64,000 bases of DNA, from positions 506,001-570,000 of the forward strand of contig JANCRA010000010.1 of NCBI GenBank assembly GCA_024362935.1. Direction: 5' to 3'. The notes beneath the pieces were generated by a model, which made no database searches, was not told the origin of the DNA, and was given only the letters and a program-made list of their open reading frames with translations. Position 1 is the stretch's first letter. Each line of letters starts with the position of its first letter. This stretch comes from Setophaga petechia. Taxonomy: Eukaryota > Chordata > Aves > Passeriformes > Parulidae. Positions 34,951 through 49,810 of the stretch are shown here, one piece after another. The position numbers and the translations under genes are program-made.

Positions 34951-37900
34951 GCAAGAAGGTTTTCTCCTTGGGAGACATAGTGAAAAAGCTATTTGCTTAG
35001 ATGTAGGTGACAAGAAACACTTACTGCAGTGCATTCAAAAGCTAACTGCTACACAGCACTGGGATTGTGTTAGCAGCCTGCAAAGTGCTAGAAAACAGTA
35101 CTTTCCCACTCTCTTGCCTTTCCCTTCACATTAATACTTGAAAGGAAGGCATCTTAGACAACTTTCTTTTTCTTGTGTCAAAAAACTCTGCAGCCCTCTC
35201 TGCCAGATCTACAACACGATGGAAGTTGTTTAGTGAGCAGGAAGGTTTTCTCCTTGCGAGACATAGTGAAAAAGCTATTTGCTTAGATGTAGGTGACAAG
35301 AAACACTTACTGCAGTGCACTGAACAGCTAACTGCTCCACAGCACTAGTACTGTGTTAGCAGCTTGCAAAGTGCTAGAAAACAGTACTTTCCCACTTTCT
35401 TGCCTTTCCCTTCACATTAATACTTGAAAGGAAGGCATCTTAGACAACTTTCTTTTTCTTGTGTCAAAAAACTCTGCAGCCCTCTCTGCAACATCTACAA
35501 CACGATGGAAGTTGTTTAGTGAGCAGGAAGGTTTTCTCCTTGCGAGACATAGTGAAAAAGCTATTTGCTTAGATGTAGGTGACAAGAAACACTTACTGCA
35601 GTGCATTGAACAGCTAATTGCTACACAGAACTGGGATTGTGTTAGCAGCTTGCAAAGTGCTAGAAAACAGTACTTTCCCACTCTCTTGCCTTTCCCTTCA
35701 CATTAATACTTGAAAGGAAGGCATCTTAGACAACTTTCTTTTTCTTGTGTCAAAAAACTCTGCAGCCCTCTCTGCCAGATCTACAACACGATGGAAGTTG
35801 TTTAGTGAGCAGGAAGGTTTTCTCCTTGCGAGACATAGTGAAAAAGCTATTTGCTTAGATGTAGGTGACAAGAAACACTTACTGCAGTGCACTGAACAGC
35901 TAACTGCTCCACAGCACTAGTACTGTGTTAGCAGCTTGCAAAGTGCTAGAAAACAGTACTTTCCCACTTTCTTGCCTTTCCCTTCACATTAATACTTGAA
36001 AGGAAGGCATCTTAGACAACTTTCTTTTTCTTGTGTCAAAAAACTCTGCAGCCCTCTCTGCAACATCTACAACACGATGGAAGTTGTTTAGTGAGCAGGA
36101 AGGTTTTCTCCTTGCGAGACATAGTGAAAAAGCTATTTGCTTAGATGTAGGTGACAAGAAACACTTACTGCAGTGCATTGAACAGCTAATTGCTACACAG
36201 AACTGGGATTGTGTTAGCAGCTCTCAAAGTGCTAGAAAACAGTACTTTCCCACTCTCTTGCCTTTCCCTTCACATTAATACTTGAAAGGAAGGCATCTTT
36301 GACAACTTTCTTTTATATTTTGCAAAACACACTGCAGCCCTCTGTGCAACTTCTACAACACGATGGAAGTTGTTTAGTGAGCAGCAACGTTTTCCCCTTG
36401 CGAGACATTGTGAAAAAGCTATTTGCTCAGATGTAGGTATCAAGAAACACTTACTGCAGTGCACTGACAAGCTAATTGCTACACAGCACTGGGATTGTGT
36501 TAGCAGCTTGCAAAGTGCTAGAAAACAGTACTTTCCCACTCTCTTGCCTTTCCCTTCACATTAATACTTGAAAGGAAGGCGTCTTAGACAACTTTCTTTT
36601 TCTTGTTACAGAACACACTGCAGCCCTCTGTGCAACTTCTAGAACACGATAGGAGATGTTTAGTGAGCAGGAAGGTTTTCTCCTTGGGAGACATAGTGAA
36701 AAAGTTATTTGCTTAGATGTAGGTGACAAGAAACACTTACTGCAGTGAAGTGACAAGTTAATTGGTACACAGCACTGGGATTGTGTTAGCAGCCTGCAAA
36801 GTGCTAGAAAACAGTACTTTCCCACTCTCTTGCCTTTCCCTTCACATTAATACTTGAAAGGAAGGCGTCTTAGACAACTTTCTTTTTCTTGTGTCAAAAA
36901 ACTCTGCAGCGCTCTCTGCAACATCTACTACACGATGGAAGTTGTTTAGTGAGCAGGAAGGTTTTCTCCTTGCGAGACATACTGAAAAAGCTATTTGCTT
37001 AGATGTAGGTGACAAGAAACACTTACTGCAGTGCACTGAAAAGCTAACTGCTCCACAGCACTAGTACTGTGTTAGCAGCTTGCAAAGTGCTAGAAAACAG
37101 TACTTTCCCACTCTCTTGCCTTTCCCTTCACATTAATACTTGAAAGGAAGGCGTCTTAGACAACTTTGTTTTACATTTTGCAAAACACACTGCAGCCCTC
37201 TGTGCAACTTCTACAACACGATGGAAGTTGTTTAGTGAGCAGCAACGTTTTCCCCTTGCGAAACAAAGTGAAAAAGCTATTTGCTCAGATGTAGGTATCA
37301 AGAAACACTTACTGCCGTGCACTGACAAGCTAATTGCTACACAGCACTGCGATTGTGTTAGCAGCTTGCAAAGTGCTAGAAAACAGTACTTTCCCACTCT
37401 CTTGCCTTTCCCTTCACATTAATACTTGAAAGGAAGGCGTCTTAGACAACTTTCTTTTTCTTGTTACAGAACACACTGCAGCCCTCTGTTCAACTTCTAG
37501 AACACGATAGGAGATGTTTAGTGAGCAAGAAGGTTTTCTCCTTGGGAGACATAGTGAAAAAGCTATTTGCTTAGATGTAGGTGACAAGAAACACTTACTG
37601 CAGTGAAGTGACAAGTTAATTGGTACACAGCACTGGGATTGTGTTAGCAGCTCTCAAAGTGATTGAAAACAGTACTTTCCCACTCTCTTGCCTTTCCCTT
37701 CACATTAATACTTGAAAGGAAGGCGTCTTAGACAACTTTCTTTTTCTTGTGTCAAAAAACTCTGCAGCCCTCTCTGCCAGATCTACAACACGATGGAAGT
37801 TGTTTAGTGAGCAGGAAGGTTTTCTCCTTGCGAGACATAGTGAAAAAGCTATTTGCTTAGATGTAGGTGACAAGAAACACTTACTGCAGTGCACTGAACA

Positions 37901-39987
37901 GCTAACTGCTCCACAGCACTAGTACTGTGTTAGCAGCTTGCAAAGTGCTAGAAAACAGTACTTTCCCACTTTCTTGCCTTTCCCTTCACATTAATACTTG
38001 AAAGGAAGGCATCTTAGACAACTTTCTTTTTCTTGTGTCAAAAAACTCTGCAGCCCTCTCTGCAACATCTACAACACGATGGAAGTTGTTTAGTGAGCAG
38101 GAAGGTTTTCTCTTTGCGAGACATACTGAAAAAGCTATTTGCTTAGATGTAGGTGACAAGAAACACTTACTGCAGTGCACTGAAAAGCTAACTGCTCCAC
38201 AGCACTAGTACTGTGTTAGCAGCTTGCAAAGTGCTAGAAAACAGTACTTTCCCACTCTCTTGCCTTTCCCTTCACATTAATACTTGAAAGGAAGGCGTCT
38301 TAGACAACTTTGTTTTACATTTTGCAAAACACACTGCAGCCCTCTGTGCAACTTCTACAACACGATGGAAGTTGTTTAGTGAGCAGCAACGTTTTCCCCT
38401 TGCGAGACATTGTGAAAAAGCTATTTGCTCAGATGTAGGTATCAAGAAACACTTACTGCCGTGCACTGACAAGCTAATTGCTACACAGCACTGCGATTGT
38501 GTTAGCAGCTTGCAAAGTGCTAGAAAACAGTACTTTCCCACTCTCTTGCCTTTCCCTTCACATTAATACTTGAAAGGAAGGCGTCTTAGACAACTTTCTT
38601 TTTCTTGTTACAGAACACACTGCAGCCCTATGTTCAACTTCTACAACACGATAGGAGATGTTTAGTGAGCAAGAAGGTTTTCTCCTTGGGAGACATAGTG
38701 AAAAAGCTATTTGCTTAGATGTAGGTGACAAGAAACACTTACTGCAGTGCATTCAAAAGCTAACTGCTACACAGCACTGGGATTGTGTTAGCAGCCTGCA
38801 AAGTGCTAGAAAACAGTACTTTCCCACTCTCTTGCCTTTCCCTTCACATTAATACTTGAAAGGAAGGCATCTTAGACAACTTTCTTTTTCTTGTGTCAAA
38901 AAACTCTGCAGCCCTCTCTGCCAGATCTACAACACGATGGAAGTTGTTTAGTGAGCAGGAAGGTTTTCTCCTTGCGAGACATAGTGAAAAAGCTATTTGC
39001 TTAGATGTAGGTGACAAGAAACACTTACTGCAGTGCACTGAACAGCTAACTGCTCCACAGCACTAGTACTGTGTTAGCAGCTTGCAAAGTGCTAGAAAAC
39101 AGTACTTTCCCACTTTCTTGCCTTTCCCTTCACATTAATACTTGAAAGGAAGGCATCTTAGACAACTTTCTTTTTCTTGTGTCAAAAAACTCTGCAGCCC
39201 TCTCTGCAACATCTACAACACGATGGAAGTTGTTTAGTGAGCAGGAAGGTTTTCTCCTTGCGAGACATAGTGAAAAAGCTATTTGCTTAGATGTAGGTGA
39301 CAAGAAACACTTACTGCAGTGCATTGAACAGCTAATTGCTACACAGAACTGGGATTGTGTTAGCAGCTTGCAAAGTGCTAGAAAACAGTACTTTCCCACT
39401 TTCTTGCCTTTCCCTTCACATTAATACTTGAAAGGAAGGCATCTTAGACAACTTTCTTTTTCTTGTGTCAAAAAACTCTGCAGCCCTCTCTGCCAGATCT
39501 ACAACACGATGGAAGTTGTTTAGTGAGCAGGAAGGTTTTCTCCTTGCGAGACATAGTGAAAAAGCTATTTGCTTAGATGTAGGTGACAAGAAACACTTAC
39601 TGCAGTGCACTGAACAGCTAACTGCTCCACAGCACTAGTACTGTGTTAGCAGCTTGCAAAGTGCCAGAAAACAGTACTTTCCCACTTTCTTGCCTTTCCC
39701 TTCACATTAATACTTGAAAGGAAGGCATCTTAGACAACTTTCTTTTTCTTGTGTCAAAAAACTCTGCAGCCCTCTCTGCAACTTCTACAACACGATGGAA
39801 GTTGTTTAGTGAGCAGGAAGGTTTTCTCCTTGCGAGACATTGTGAAAAAGCTATTTGCTTAGATGTAGGTGACAAGAAACACTTACTGCAGTGCACTGAA
39901 CAGCTAATTGCTACACAGCACTGGGATTGTGTTAGCAGCTTGCAAAGTGCTAGAAAACAGTACTTTCCCACTCTCTTGCCTTTCCCT
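34951..39987 (+). repeat. Canonical array between S1 copies
   Basis: About 17 monomers rich in an alternating pair: the TCTGCCAGATC unit with GCTCCACAGCACTAG, and the CAACATCTACAAC unit with GTGCATTGAACAG and ACAGAACTGGG (35126-36269 and 38844-39701). From 34554 to ~38370 the sequence matches 45994-49810. Confidence 0.8.
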
Positions 39988-42900
39988 TCACATTAATACT
40001 TGAAAGGAAGGCGTCTTAGACAACTTTCTTTTTCTTGTGTCAAAACACTGTGCAGCCCTCTGTGCAACTTCTAGAACACGATAGGAAATGTTTAGGGAGC
40101 AGGAAGGTTTTCTCCTTGCGAGACATAGTGAAAAAGCTATTTGCTTAGATGGAGGTGACAAGAAACCCTTACTGCAGTGCAGTGACAAGTTAATTGGTAC
40201 ACAGCACTGGGATTGTGTTAGCAGCTCTCAAAGTGCTAGAGAACAGTACTTTCCCACTCTCTTGCCTTTCCCTTCACATTAATACTTGAAAGGAAGGCAT
40301 CTTTGACAACTTTCTTTTATATTTTGCAAAACACACTGCAGCCCTCTGTGCAACTTCTACAACACGATGGAAGTTGTTTAGTGAGCAGCAACGTTTTCCC
40401 CTTGCGAGACATTGTGAAAAAGCTATTTGCTCAGATGTAGGTATCAAGAAAAACTTACTGCCGTGCACTGACAAGCTAATTGCTACACAGCACTGGGATT
40501 GTGTTAGCAGCTTGCAAAGTGCTAGAAAACAGTACTTTCCCACTCTCTTGCCTTTCCCTACACATTAATACTTGAAAGGAAGGCGTCTTAGACAACTTTC
40601 TTTTTCTTGTTACAGAACACACTGCAGCCCTCTGTGCAACTTCTAGAACACGATAGGAGATGTTTAGTGAGCAGGAAGGTTTTCTCCTTGGGAGACATAG
40701 TGAAAAAGTTATTTGCTTAGATGTAGGTGACAAGAAACACTTACTGCAGTGAAGTGACAAGTTAATTTGTACACAGCACTGGGATTGTGTTAGCAGCCTG
40801 CAAAGTGCTAGAAAACAGTACTTTCCCACTCTCTTGCCTTTCCCTTCACATTAATACTTGAAAGGAAGGCATCTTAGACAACTTTCTTTTTCTTGTGTCA
40901 AAAAACTCTGCAGCCCTCTCTGCAACATCTACTACACGATGGAAGTTGTTTAGTGAGCAGGAAGGTTTTCTCCTTGCGAGACATACTGAAAAAGCTATTT
41001 GCTTAGATGTAGGTGACAAGAAACACTTACTGCAGTGCACTGAAAAGCTAACTGCTCCACAGCACTAGTACTGTGTTAGCAGCTTGTAAAGTGCTAGAAA
41101 ACAGTACTTTCCCACTCTCTTGCCTTTCCCTTCACATTAATACTTGAAAGGAAGGCGTCTTAGACAACTTTGTTTTACATTTTGCAAAACACACTGCAGC
41201 CCTCTGTGCAACTTCTACAACACGATGGAAGTTGTTTAGTGAGCAGCAACGTTTTCCCCTTGCGAAACAAAGGGAAAAAGCTATTTGCTCAGATGTGGGT
41301 ATCAAGAAACACTTACTGCCGTGCACTGACAAGCTAATTGCTACACAGCACTGCGATTGTGTTAGCAGCTTGCAAAGTGCTAGAAAACAGTACTTTCCCA
41401 CTCTCTTGCCTTTCCCTTCACATTAATACTTGAAAGGAAGGCATCTTAGACAACTTTCTTTTTCTTGTTACAGAACACACTGCAGCCCTCTGTTCAACTT
41501 CTAGAACACGATAGGAGATGTTTAGTGAGCAAGAAGGTTTTCTCCTTGGGAGACATAGTGAAAAAGCTATTTGCTTAGATGTAGGTGACAAGAAACACTT
41601 ACTGCAGTGAAGTGACAAGTTAATTGGTACACAGCACTGGGATTGTGTTAGCAGCTCTCAAAGTGATTGAAAACAGTACTTTCCCACTCTCTTGCCTTTC
41701 CCTTCACATTAATACTTGAAAGGAAGGCGTCTTAGACAACTTTCTTTTTCTTGTGTCAAAAAACTCTGCAGCCCTCTCTGCAACATCTACAACACGATGG
41801 AAGTTGTTTAGTGAGCAGGAAGGTTTTCTCCTTGCGAGACATAGTGAAAAAGCTATTTGCTTAGATGTAGGTGACAAGAAACACTTACTGCAGTGAAGTG
41901 ACAAGTTAATTGGTACACAGCACTGGGATTGTGTTAGCAGCCTGCAAAGTGCTAGAAAACAGTACTTTCCCACTCTCTTGCCTTTCCCTTCACATTAATA
42001 CTTGAAAGGAAGGCATCTTAGACAACTTTCTTTTTCTTGTGTCAAAAAACTCTTCAGCCCTCTCTGCAACATCTACAACACGATGGAAGTTGTTTAGTGA
42101 GCAGGAAGGTTTTCTCCTTGCGAGACATAGTGAAAAAGCTATTTGCTTAGATGTAGGTGACAAGAAACACTTACTGCAGTGCACTGAAAAGCTAACTGCT
42201 CCACAGCACTAGTACTGTGTTAGCAGCTTGCAAAGTGCTAGAAAACAGTACTTTCCCACTCTCTTGCCTTTCCCTTCACATTAATACTTGAAAGGAAGGC
42301 GTCTTAGACAACTTTGTTTTACATTTTGCAAAACACACTGCAGCCCTCTGTGCAACTTCTACAACACGATGGAAGTTGTTTAGTGAGCAGCAACGTTTTC
42401 CCCTTGCGAAACAAAGGGAAAAAGCTATTTGCTCAGATGTAGGTATCAAGAAACACTTACTGCCGTGCACTGACAAGCTAATTGCTACACAGCACTGCGA
42501 TTGTGTTAGCAGCTTGCAAAGTGCTAGAAAACAGTACTTTCCCACTCTCTTGCCTTTCCCTTCACATTAATACTTGAAAGGAAGGCGTCTTAGACAACTT
42601 TCTTTTTCTTGTTACAGAACACACTGCAGCCCTATGTTCAACTTCTACAACACGATAGGAGATGTTTAGTGAGCAAGAAGGTTTTCTCCTTGGGAGACAT
42701 AGTGAAAAAGCTATTTGCTTAGATGTAGGTGACAAGAAACACTTACTGCAGTGCATTCAAAAGCTAACTGCTACACAGCACTGGGATTGTGTTAGCAGCC
42801 TGCAAAGTGCTAGAAAACAGTACTTTCCCACTCTCTTGCCTTTCCCTTCACATTAATACTTGAAAGGAAGGCATCTTAGACAACTTTCTTTTTCTTGTGT

Positions 42901-45246
42901 CAAAAAACTCTGCAGCCCTCTCTGCAACATCTACTACACGATGGAAGTTGTTTAGTGAGCAGGAAGGTTTTCTCCTTGCGAGACATAGTGAAAAAGCTAT
43001 TTGCTTAGATGTAGGTGACAAGAAACACTTACTGCAGTGCACTGAACAGCTAACTGCTCCACAGCACTAGTACTGTGTTAGCAGCTTGCAAAGTGCTAGA
43101 AAACAGTACTTTCCCACTTTCTTGCCTTTCCCTTCACATTAATACTTGAAAGGAAGGCATCTTAGACAACTTTCTTTTTCTTGTGTCAAAAAACTCTGCA
43201 GCCCTCTCTGCAACATCTACAACACGATGGAAGTTGTTTAGTGAGCAGGAAGGTTTTCTCCTTGCGAGACATAGTGAAAAAGCTATTTGCTTAGATGTAG
43301 GTGACAAGAAACACTTACTGCAGTGCATTGAACAGCTAATTGCTACACAGAACTGGGATTGTGTTAGCAGCTTGCAAAGTGCTAGAAAACAGTACTTTCC
43401 CACTCTCTTGCCTTTCCCTTCACATTAATACTTGAAAGGAAGGCATCTTAGACAACTTTCTTTTTCTTGTGTCAAAAAACTCTGCAGCCCTCTCTGCCAG
43501 ATCTACAACACGATGGAAGTTGTTTAGTGAGCAGGAAGGTTTTCTCCTTGCGAGACATAGTGAAAAAGCTATTTGCTTAGATGTAGGTGACAAGAAACAC
43601 TTACTGCAGTGCACTGAACAGCTAACTGCTCCACAGCACTAGTACTGTGTTAGCAGCTTGCAAAGTGCTAGAAAACAGTACTTTCCCACTTTCTTGCCTT
43701 TCCCTTCACATTAATACTTGAAAGGAAGGCATCTTAGACAACTTTCTTTTTCTTGTGTCAAAAAACTCTGCAGCCCTCTCTGCAACATCTACAACACGAT
43801 GGAAGTTGTTTAGTGAGCAGGAAGGTTTTCTCCTTGCGAGACATAGTGAAAAAGCTATTTGCTTAGATGTAGGTGACAAGAAACACTTACTGCAGTGCAT
43901 TGAACAGCTAATTGCTACACAGAACTGGGATTGTGTTAGCAGCTCTCAAAGTTCTAGAAAACAGTACTTTCCCACTCTCTTGCCTTTCCCTTCACATTAA
44001 TACTTGAAAGGAAGGCATCTTTGACAACTTTCTTTTATATTTTGCAAAACACACTGCAGCCCTCTGTGCAACTTCTACAACACGATGGAAGTTGTTTAGT
44101 GAGCAGCAACGTTTTCTCCTTGCGAGACATTGTGAAAAAGCTATTTGCTCAGATGTAGGAGACAAGAAACACTTACTGCAGTGCACTGAACAGCTAACTG
44201 CTACACAGCACTGCGATTGTGTTAGCAGCTTGCAAAGTGCTAGAAAACAGTACTTTCCCACTCTCTTGCCTTTCCCTACACATTAATACTTGAAAGGAAG
44301 GCGTCTTAGACAACTTTCTTTTTCTTGTTACAGAACACACTGCAGCCCTCTGTGCAACTTCTAGAACACGATAGGAGATGTTTAGTGAGCAGGAAGGTTT
44401 TCTCCTTGGGAGACATAGTGAAAAAGTTATTTGCTTAGATGTAGGTGACAAGAAACACTTACTGCAGTGAAGTGACAAGTTAATTGGTACACAGCACTGG
44501 GATTGTGTTAGCAGCCTGCAAAGTGCTAGAAAACAGTACTTTCCCACTCTCTTGCCTTTCCCTTCACATTAATACTTGAAAGGAAGGCATCTTAGACAAC
44601 TTTCTTTTTCTTGTGTCAAAAAACTCTGCAGCGCTCTCTGCAACATCTACTACACGATGGAAGTTGTTTAGTGAGCAGGAAGGTTTTCTCCTTGCGAGAC
44701 ATACTGAAAAAGCTATTTGCTTAGATGTAGGTGACAAGAAACACTTACTGCAGTGCACTGAAAAGCTAACTGCTCCACAGCACTAGTACTGTGTTAGCAG
44801 CTTGCAAAGTGCTAGAAAACAGTACTTTCCCACTCTCTTGCCTTTCCCTTCACATTAATACTTGAAAGGAAGGCGTCTTAGACAACTTTGTTTTACATTT
44901 TGCAAAACACACTGCAGCCCTCTGTGCAACTTCTACAACACGATGGAAGTTGTTTAGTGAGCAGCAACGTTTTCCCCTTGCGAAACAAAGTGAAAAAGCT
45001 ATTTGCTCAGATGTAGGTATCAAGAAACACTTACTGCCGTGCACTGACAAGCTAATTGCTACACAGCACTGCGATTGTGTTAGCAGCTTGCAAAGTGCTA
45101 GAAAACAGTACTTTCCCACTCTCTTGCCTTTCCCTTCACATTAATACTTGAAAGGAAGGCGTCTTAGACAACTTTCTTTTTCTTGTTACAGAACACACTG
45201 CAGCCCTCTGTTCAACTTCTAGAACACGATAGGAGATGTTTAGTGA
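39988..45246 (+). repeat. Duplicated segment S1, right copy (~5.3 kb)
   Basis: Right-hand copy of 29692-34950, same orientation, offset 10,296 bp. It ends near 45246, where the left copy continues with a GTGCATTCAAAAG unit and the right copy with a GCAGTGAAGTGAC unit. The breakpoint therefore lies inside a monomer. Confidence 0.82.
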
Positions 45247-48200
45247 GCAAGAAGGTTTTCTCCTTGGGAGACATAGTGAAAAAGCTATTTGCTTAGATGT
45301 AGGTGACAAGAAACACTTACTGCAGTGAAGTGACAAGTTAATTGGTACACAGCACTGGGATTGTGTTAGCAGCTCTCAAAGTGATTGAAAACAGTACTTT
45401 CCCACTCTCTTGCCTTTCCCTTCACATTAATACTTGAAAGGAAGGCGTCTTAGACAACTTTCTTTTTCTTGTGTCAAAAAACTCTGCAGCCCTCTCTGCC
45501 AGATCTACAACACGATGGAAGTTGTTTAGTGAGCAGGAAGGTTTTCTCCTTGCGAGACATAGTGAAAAAGCTATTTGCTTAGATGTAGGTGACAAGAAAC
45601 ACTTACTGCAGTGCACTGAACAGCTAACTGCTCCACAGCACTAGTACTGTGTTAGCAGCTTGCAAAGTGCTAGAAAACAGTACTTTCCCACTCTCTTGCC
45701 TTTCCCTTCACATTAATACTTGAAAGGAAGGCATCTTAGACAACTTTCTTTTTCTTGTGTCAAAAAACTCTGCAGCCCTCTCTGCAACATCTACAACACG
45801 ATGGAAGTTGTTTAGTGAGCAGGAAGGTTTTCTCCTTGCGAGACATACTGAAAAAGCTATTTGCTTAGATGTAGGTGACAAGAAACACTTACTGCAGTGC
45901 ACTGAAAAGCTAACTGCTCCACAGCACTAGTACTGTGTTAGCAGCTTGCAAAGTGCTAGAAAACAGTACTTTCCCACTCTCTTGCCTTTCCCTTCACATT
46001 AATACTTGAAAGGAAGGCGTCTTAGACAACTTTGTTTTACATTTTGCAAAACACACTGCAGCCCTCTGTGCAACTTCTACAACACGATGGAAGTTGTTTA
46101 GTGAGCAGCAACGTTTTCCCCTTGCGAAACAAAGGGAAAAAGCTATTTGCTCAGATGTAGGTATCAAGAAACACTTACTGCCGTGCACTGACAAGCTAAT
46201 TGCTACACAGCACTGCGATTGTGTTAGCAGCTTGCAAAGTGCTAGAAAACAGTACTTTCCCACTCTCTTGCCTTTCCCTTCACATTAATACTTGAAAGGA
46301 AGGCGTCTTAGACAACTTTCTTTTTCTTGTTACAGAACACACTGCAGCCCTCTGTTCAACTTCTAGAACACGATAGGAGATGTTTAGTGAGCAAGAAGGT
46401 TTTCTCCTTGGGAGACATAGTGAAAAAGCTATTTGCTTAGATGTAGGTGACAAGAAACACTTACTGCAGTGCATTCAAAAGCTAACTGCTACACAGCACT
46501 GGGATTGTGTTAGCAGCCTGCAAAGTGCTAGAAAACAGTACTTTCCCACTCTCTTGCCTTTCCCTTCACATTAATACTTGAAAGGAAGGCATCTTAGACA
46601 ACTTTCTTTTTCTTGTGTCAAAAAACTCTGCAGCCCTCTCTGCCAGATCTACAACACGATGGAAGTTGTTTAGTGAGCAGGAAGGTTTTCTCCTTGCGAG
46701 ACATAGTGAAAAAGCTATTTGCTTAGATGTAGGTGACAAGAAACACTTACTGCAGTGCACTGAACAGCTAACTGCTCCACAGCACTAGTACTGTGTTAGC
46801 AGCTTGCAAAGTGCTAGAAAACAGTACTTTCCCACTTTCTTGCCTTTCCCTTCACATTAATACTTGAAAGGAAGGCATCTTAGACAACTTTCTTTTTCTT
46901 GTGTCAAAAAACTCTGCAGCCCTCTCTGCAACATCTACAACACGATGGAAGTTGTTTAGTGAGCAGGAAGGTTTTCTCCTTGCGAGACATAGTGAAAAAG
47001 CTATTTGCTTAGATGTAGGTGACAAGAAACACTTACTGCAGTGCATTGAACAGCTAATTGCTACACAGAACTGGGATTGTGTTAGCAGCTTGCAAAGTGC
47101 TAGAAAACAGTACTTTCCCACTCTCTTGCCTTTCCCTTCACATTAATACTTGAAAGGAAGGCATCTTAGACAACTTTCTTTTTCTTGTGTCAAAAAACTC
47201 TGCAGCCCTCTCTGCCAGATCTACAACACGATGGAAGTTGTTTAGTGAGCAGGAAGGTTTTCTCCTTGCGAGACATAGTGAAAAAGCTATTTGCTTAGAT
47301 GTAGGTGACAAGAAACACTTACTGCAGTGCACTGAACAGCTAACTGCTCCACAGCACTAGTACTGTGTTAGCAGCTTGCAAAGTGCTAGAAAACAGTACT
47401 TTCCCACTTTCTTGCCTTTCCCTTCACATTAATACTTGAAAGGAAGGCATCTTAGACAACTTTCTTTTTCTTGTGTCAAAAAACTCTGCAGCCCTCTCTG
47501 CAACATCTACAACACGATGGAAGTTGTTTAGTGAGCAGGAAGGTTTTCTCCTTGCGAGACATAGTGAAAAAGCTATTTGCTTAGATGTAGGTGACAAGAA
47601 ACACTTACTGCAGTGCATTGAACAGCTAATTGCTACACAGAACTGGGATTGTGTTAGCAGCTCTCAAAGTGCTAGAAAACAGTACTTTCCCACTCTCTTG
47701 CCTTTCCCTTCACATTAATACTTGAAAGGAAGGCATCTTTGACAACTTTCTTTTATATTTTGCAAAACACACTGCAGCCCTCTGTGCAACTTCTACAACA
47801 CGATGGAAGTTGTTTAGTGAGCAGCAACGTTTTCCCCTTGCGAGACATTGTGAAAAAGCTATTTGCTGAGATGTAGGTATCAAGAAACACTTACTGCAGT
47901 GCACTGACAAGCTAATTGCTACACAGCACTGGGATTGTGTTAGCAGCTTGCAAAGTGCTAGAAAACAGTACTTTCCCACTCTCTTGCCTTTCCCTTCACA
48001 TTAATACTTGAAAGGAAGGCGTCTTAGACAACTTTCTTTTTCTTGTTACAGAACACACTGCAGCCCTCTGTGCAACTTCTAGAACACGATAGGAGATGTT
48101 TAGTGAGCAGGAAGGTTTTCTCCTTGGGAGACATAGTGAAAAAGTTATTTGCTTAGATGTAGGTGACAAGAAACACTTACTGCAGTGAAGTGACAAGTTA

Positions 48201-49810
48201 ATTGGTACACAGCACTGGGATTGTGTTAGCAGCCTGCAAAGTGCTAGAAAACAGTACTTTCCCACTCTCTTGCCTTTCCCTTCACATTAATACTTGAAAG
48301 GAAGGCATCTTAGACAACTTTCTTTTTCTTGTGTCAAAAAACTCTGCAGCGCTCTCTGCAACATCTACTACACGATGGAAGTTGTTTAGTGAGCAGGAAG
48401 GTTTTCTCCTTGCGAGACATACTGAAAAAGCTATTTGCTTAGATGTAGGTGACAAGAAACACTTACTGCAGTGCACTGAAAAGCTAACTGCTCCACAGCA
48501 CAAGTACTGTGTTAGCAGCTTGCAAAGTGCTAGAAAACAGTACTTTCCCACTCTCTTGCCTTTCCCTTCACATTAATACTTGAAAGGAAGGCGTCTTAGA
48601 CAACTTTGTTTTACATTTTGCAAAACACACTGCAGCCCTCTGTGCAACTTCTACAACACGATGGAAGTTGTTTAGTGAGCAGCAACGTTTTCCCCTTGCG
48701 AAACAAAGTGAAAAAGCTATTTGCTCAGATGTAGGTATCAAGAAACACTTACTGCCGTGCACTGACAAGCTAATTGCTACACAGCACTGCGATTGTGTTA
48801 GCAGCTTGCAAAGTGCTAGAAAACAGTACTTTCCCACTCTCTTGCCTTTCCCTTCACATTAATACTTGAAAGGAAGGCGTCTTAGACAACTTTCTTTTTC
48901 TTGTTACAGAACACACTGCAGCCCTCTGTTCAACTTCTAGAACACGATAGGAGATGTTTAGTGAGCAAGAAGGTTTTCTCCTTGGGAGACATAGTGAAAA
49001 AGCTATTTGCTTAGATGTAGGTGACAAGAAACACTTACTGCAGTGAAGTGACAAGTTAATTGGTACACAGCACTGGGATTGTGTTAGCAGCTCTCAAAGT
49101 GATTGAAAACAGTACTTTCCCACTCTCTTGCCTTTCCCTTCACATTAATACTTGAAAGGAAGGCGTCTTAGACAACTTTCTTTTTCTTGTGTCAAAAAAC
49201 TCTGCAGCCCTCTCTGCCAGATCTACAACACGATGGAAGTTGTTTAGTGAGCAGGAAGGTTTTCTCCTTGCGAGACATAGTGAAAAAGCTATTTGCTTAG
49301 ATGTAGGTGACAAGAAACACTTACTGCAGTGCACTGAACAGCTAACTGCTCCACAGCACTAGTACTGTGTTAGCAGCTTGCAAAGTGCTAGAAAACAGTA
49401 CTTTCCCACTTTCTTGCCTTTCCCTTCACATTAATACTTGAAAGGAAGGCATCTTAGACAACTTTCTTTTTCTTGTGTCAAAAAACTCTGCAGCCCTCTC
49501 TGCAACATCTACAACACGATGGAAGTTGTTTAGTGAGCAGGAAGGTTTTCTCTTTGCGAGACATACTGAAAAAGCTATTTGCTTAGATGTAGGTGACAAG
49601 AAACACTTACTGCAGTGCACTGAAAAGCTAACTGCTCCACAGCACTAGTACTGTGTTAGCAGCTTGCAAAGTGCTAGAAAACAGTACTTTCCCACTCTCT
49701 TGCCTTTCCCTTCACATTAATACTTGAAAGGAAGGCGTCTTAGACAACTTTGTTTTACATTTTGCAAAACACACTGCAGCCCTCTGTGCAACTTCTACAA
49801 CACGATGGAA
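45247..49810 (+). repeat. Duplicated segment S2 and its left flank
   Basis: 45994-49810 matches 34554-38370 at an offset of 11,440 bp (40 monomers). Shared rare variants include TTCTCTTTGCGAGAC (38110/49550). A related copy of its last part (unit order 48282, 48568, 48854, 49140, 49426) recurs at 61023-62452 beyond block 3. One unit (48282) has lost the CACTAG stop-like variant (CACAAGTACTG near 48500). Confidence 0.78.
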
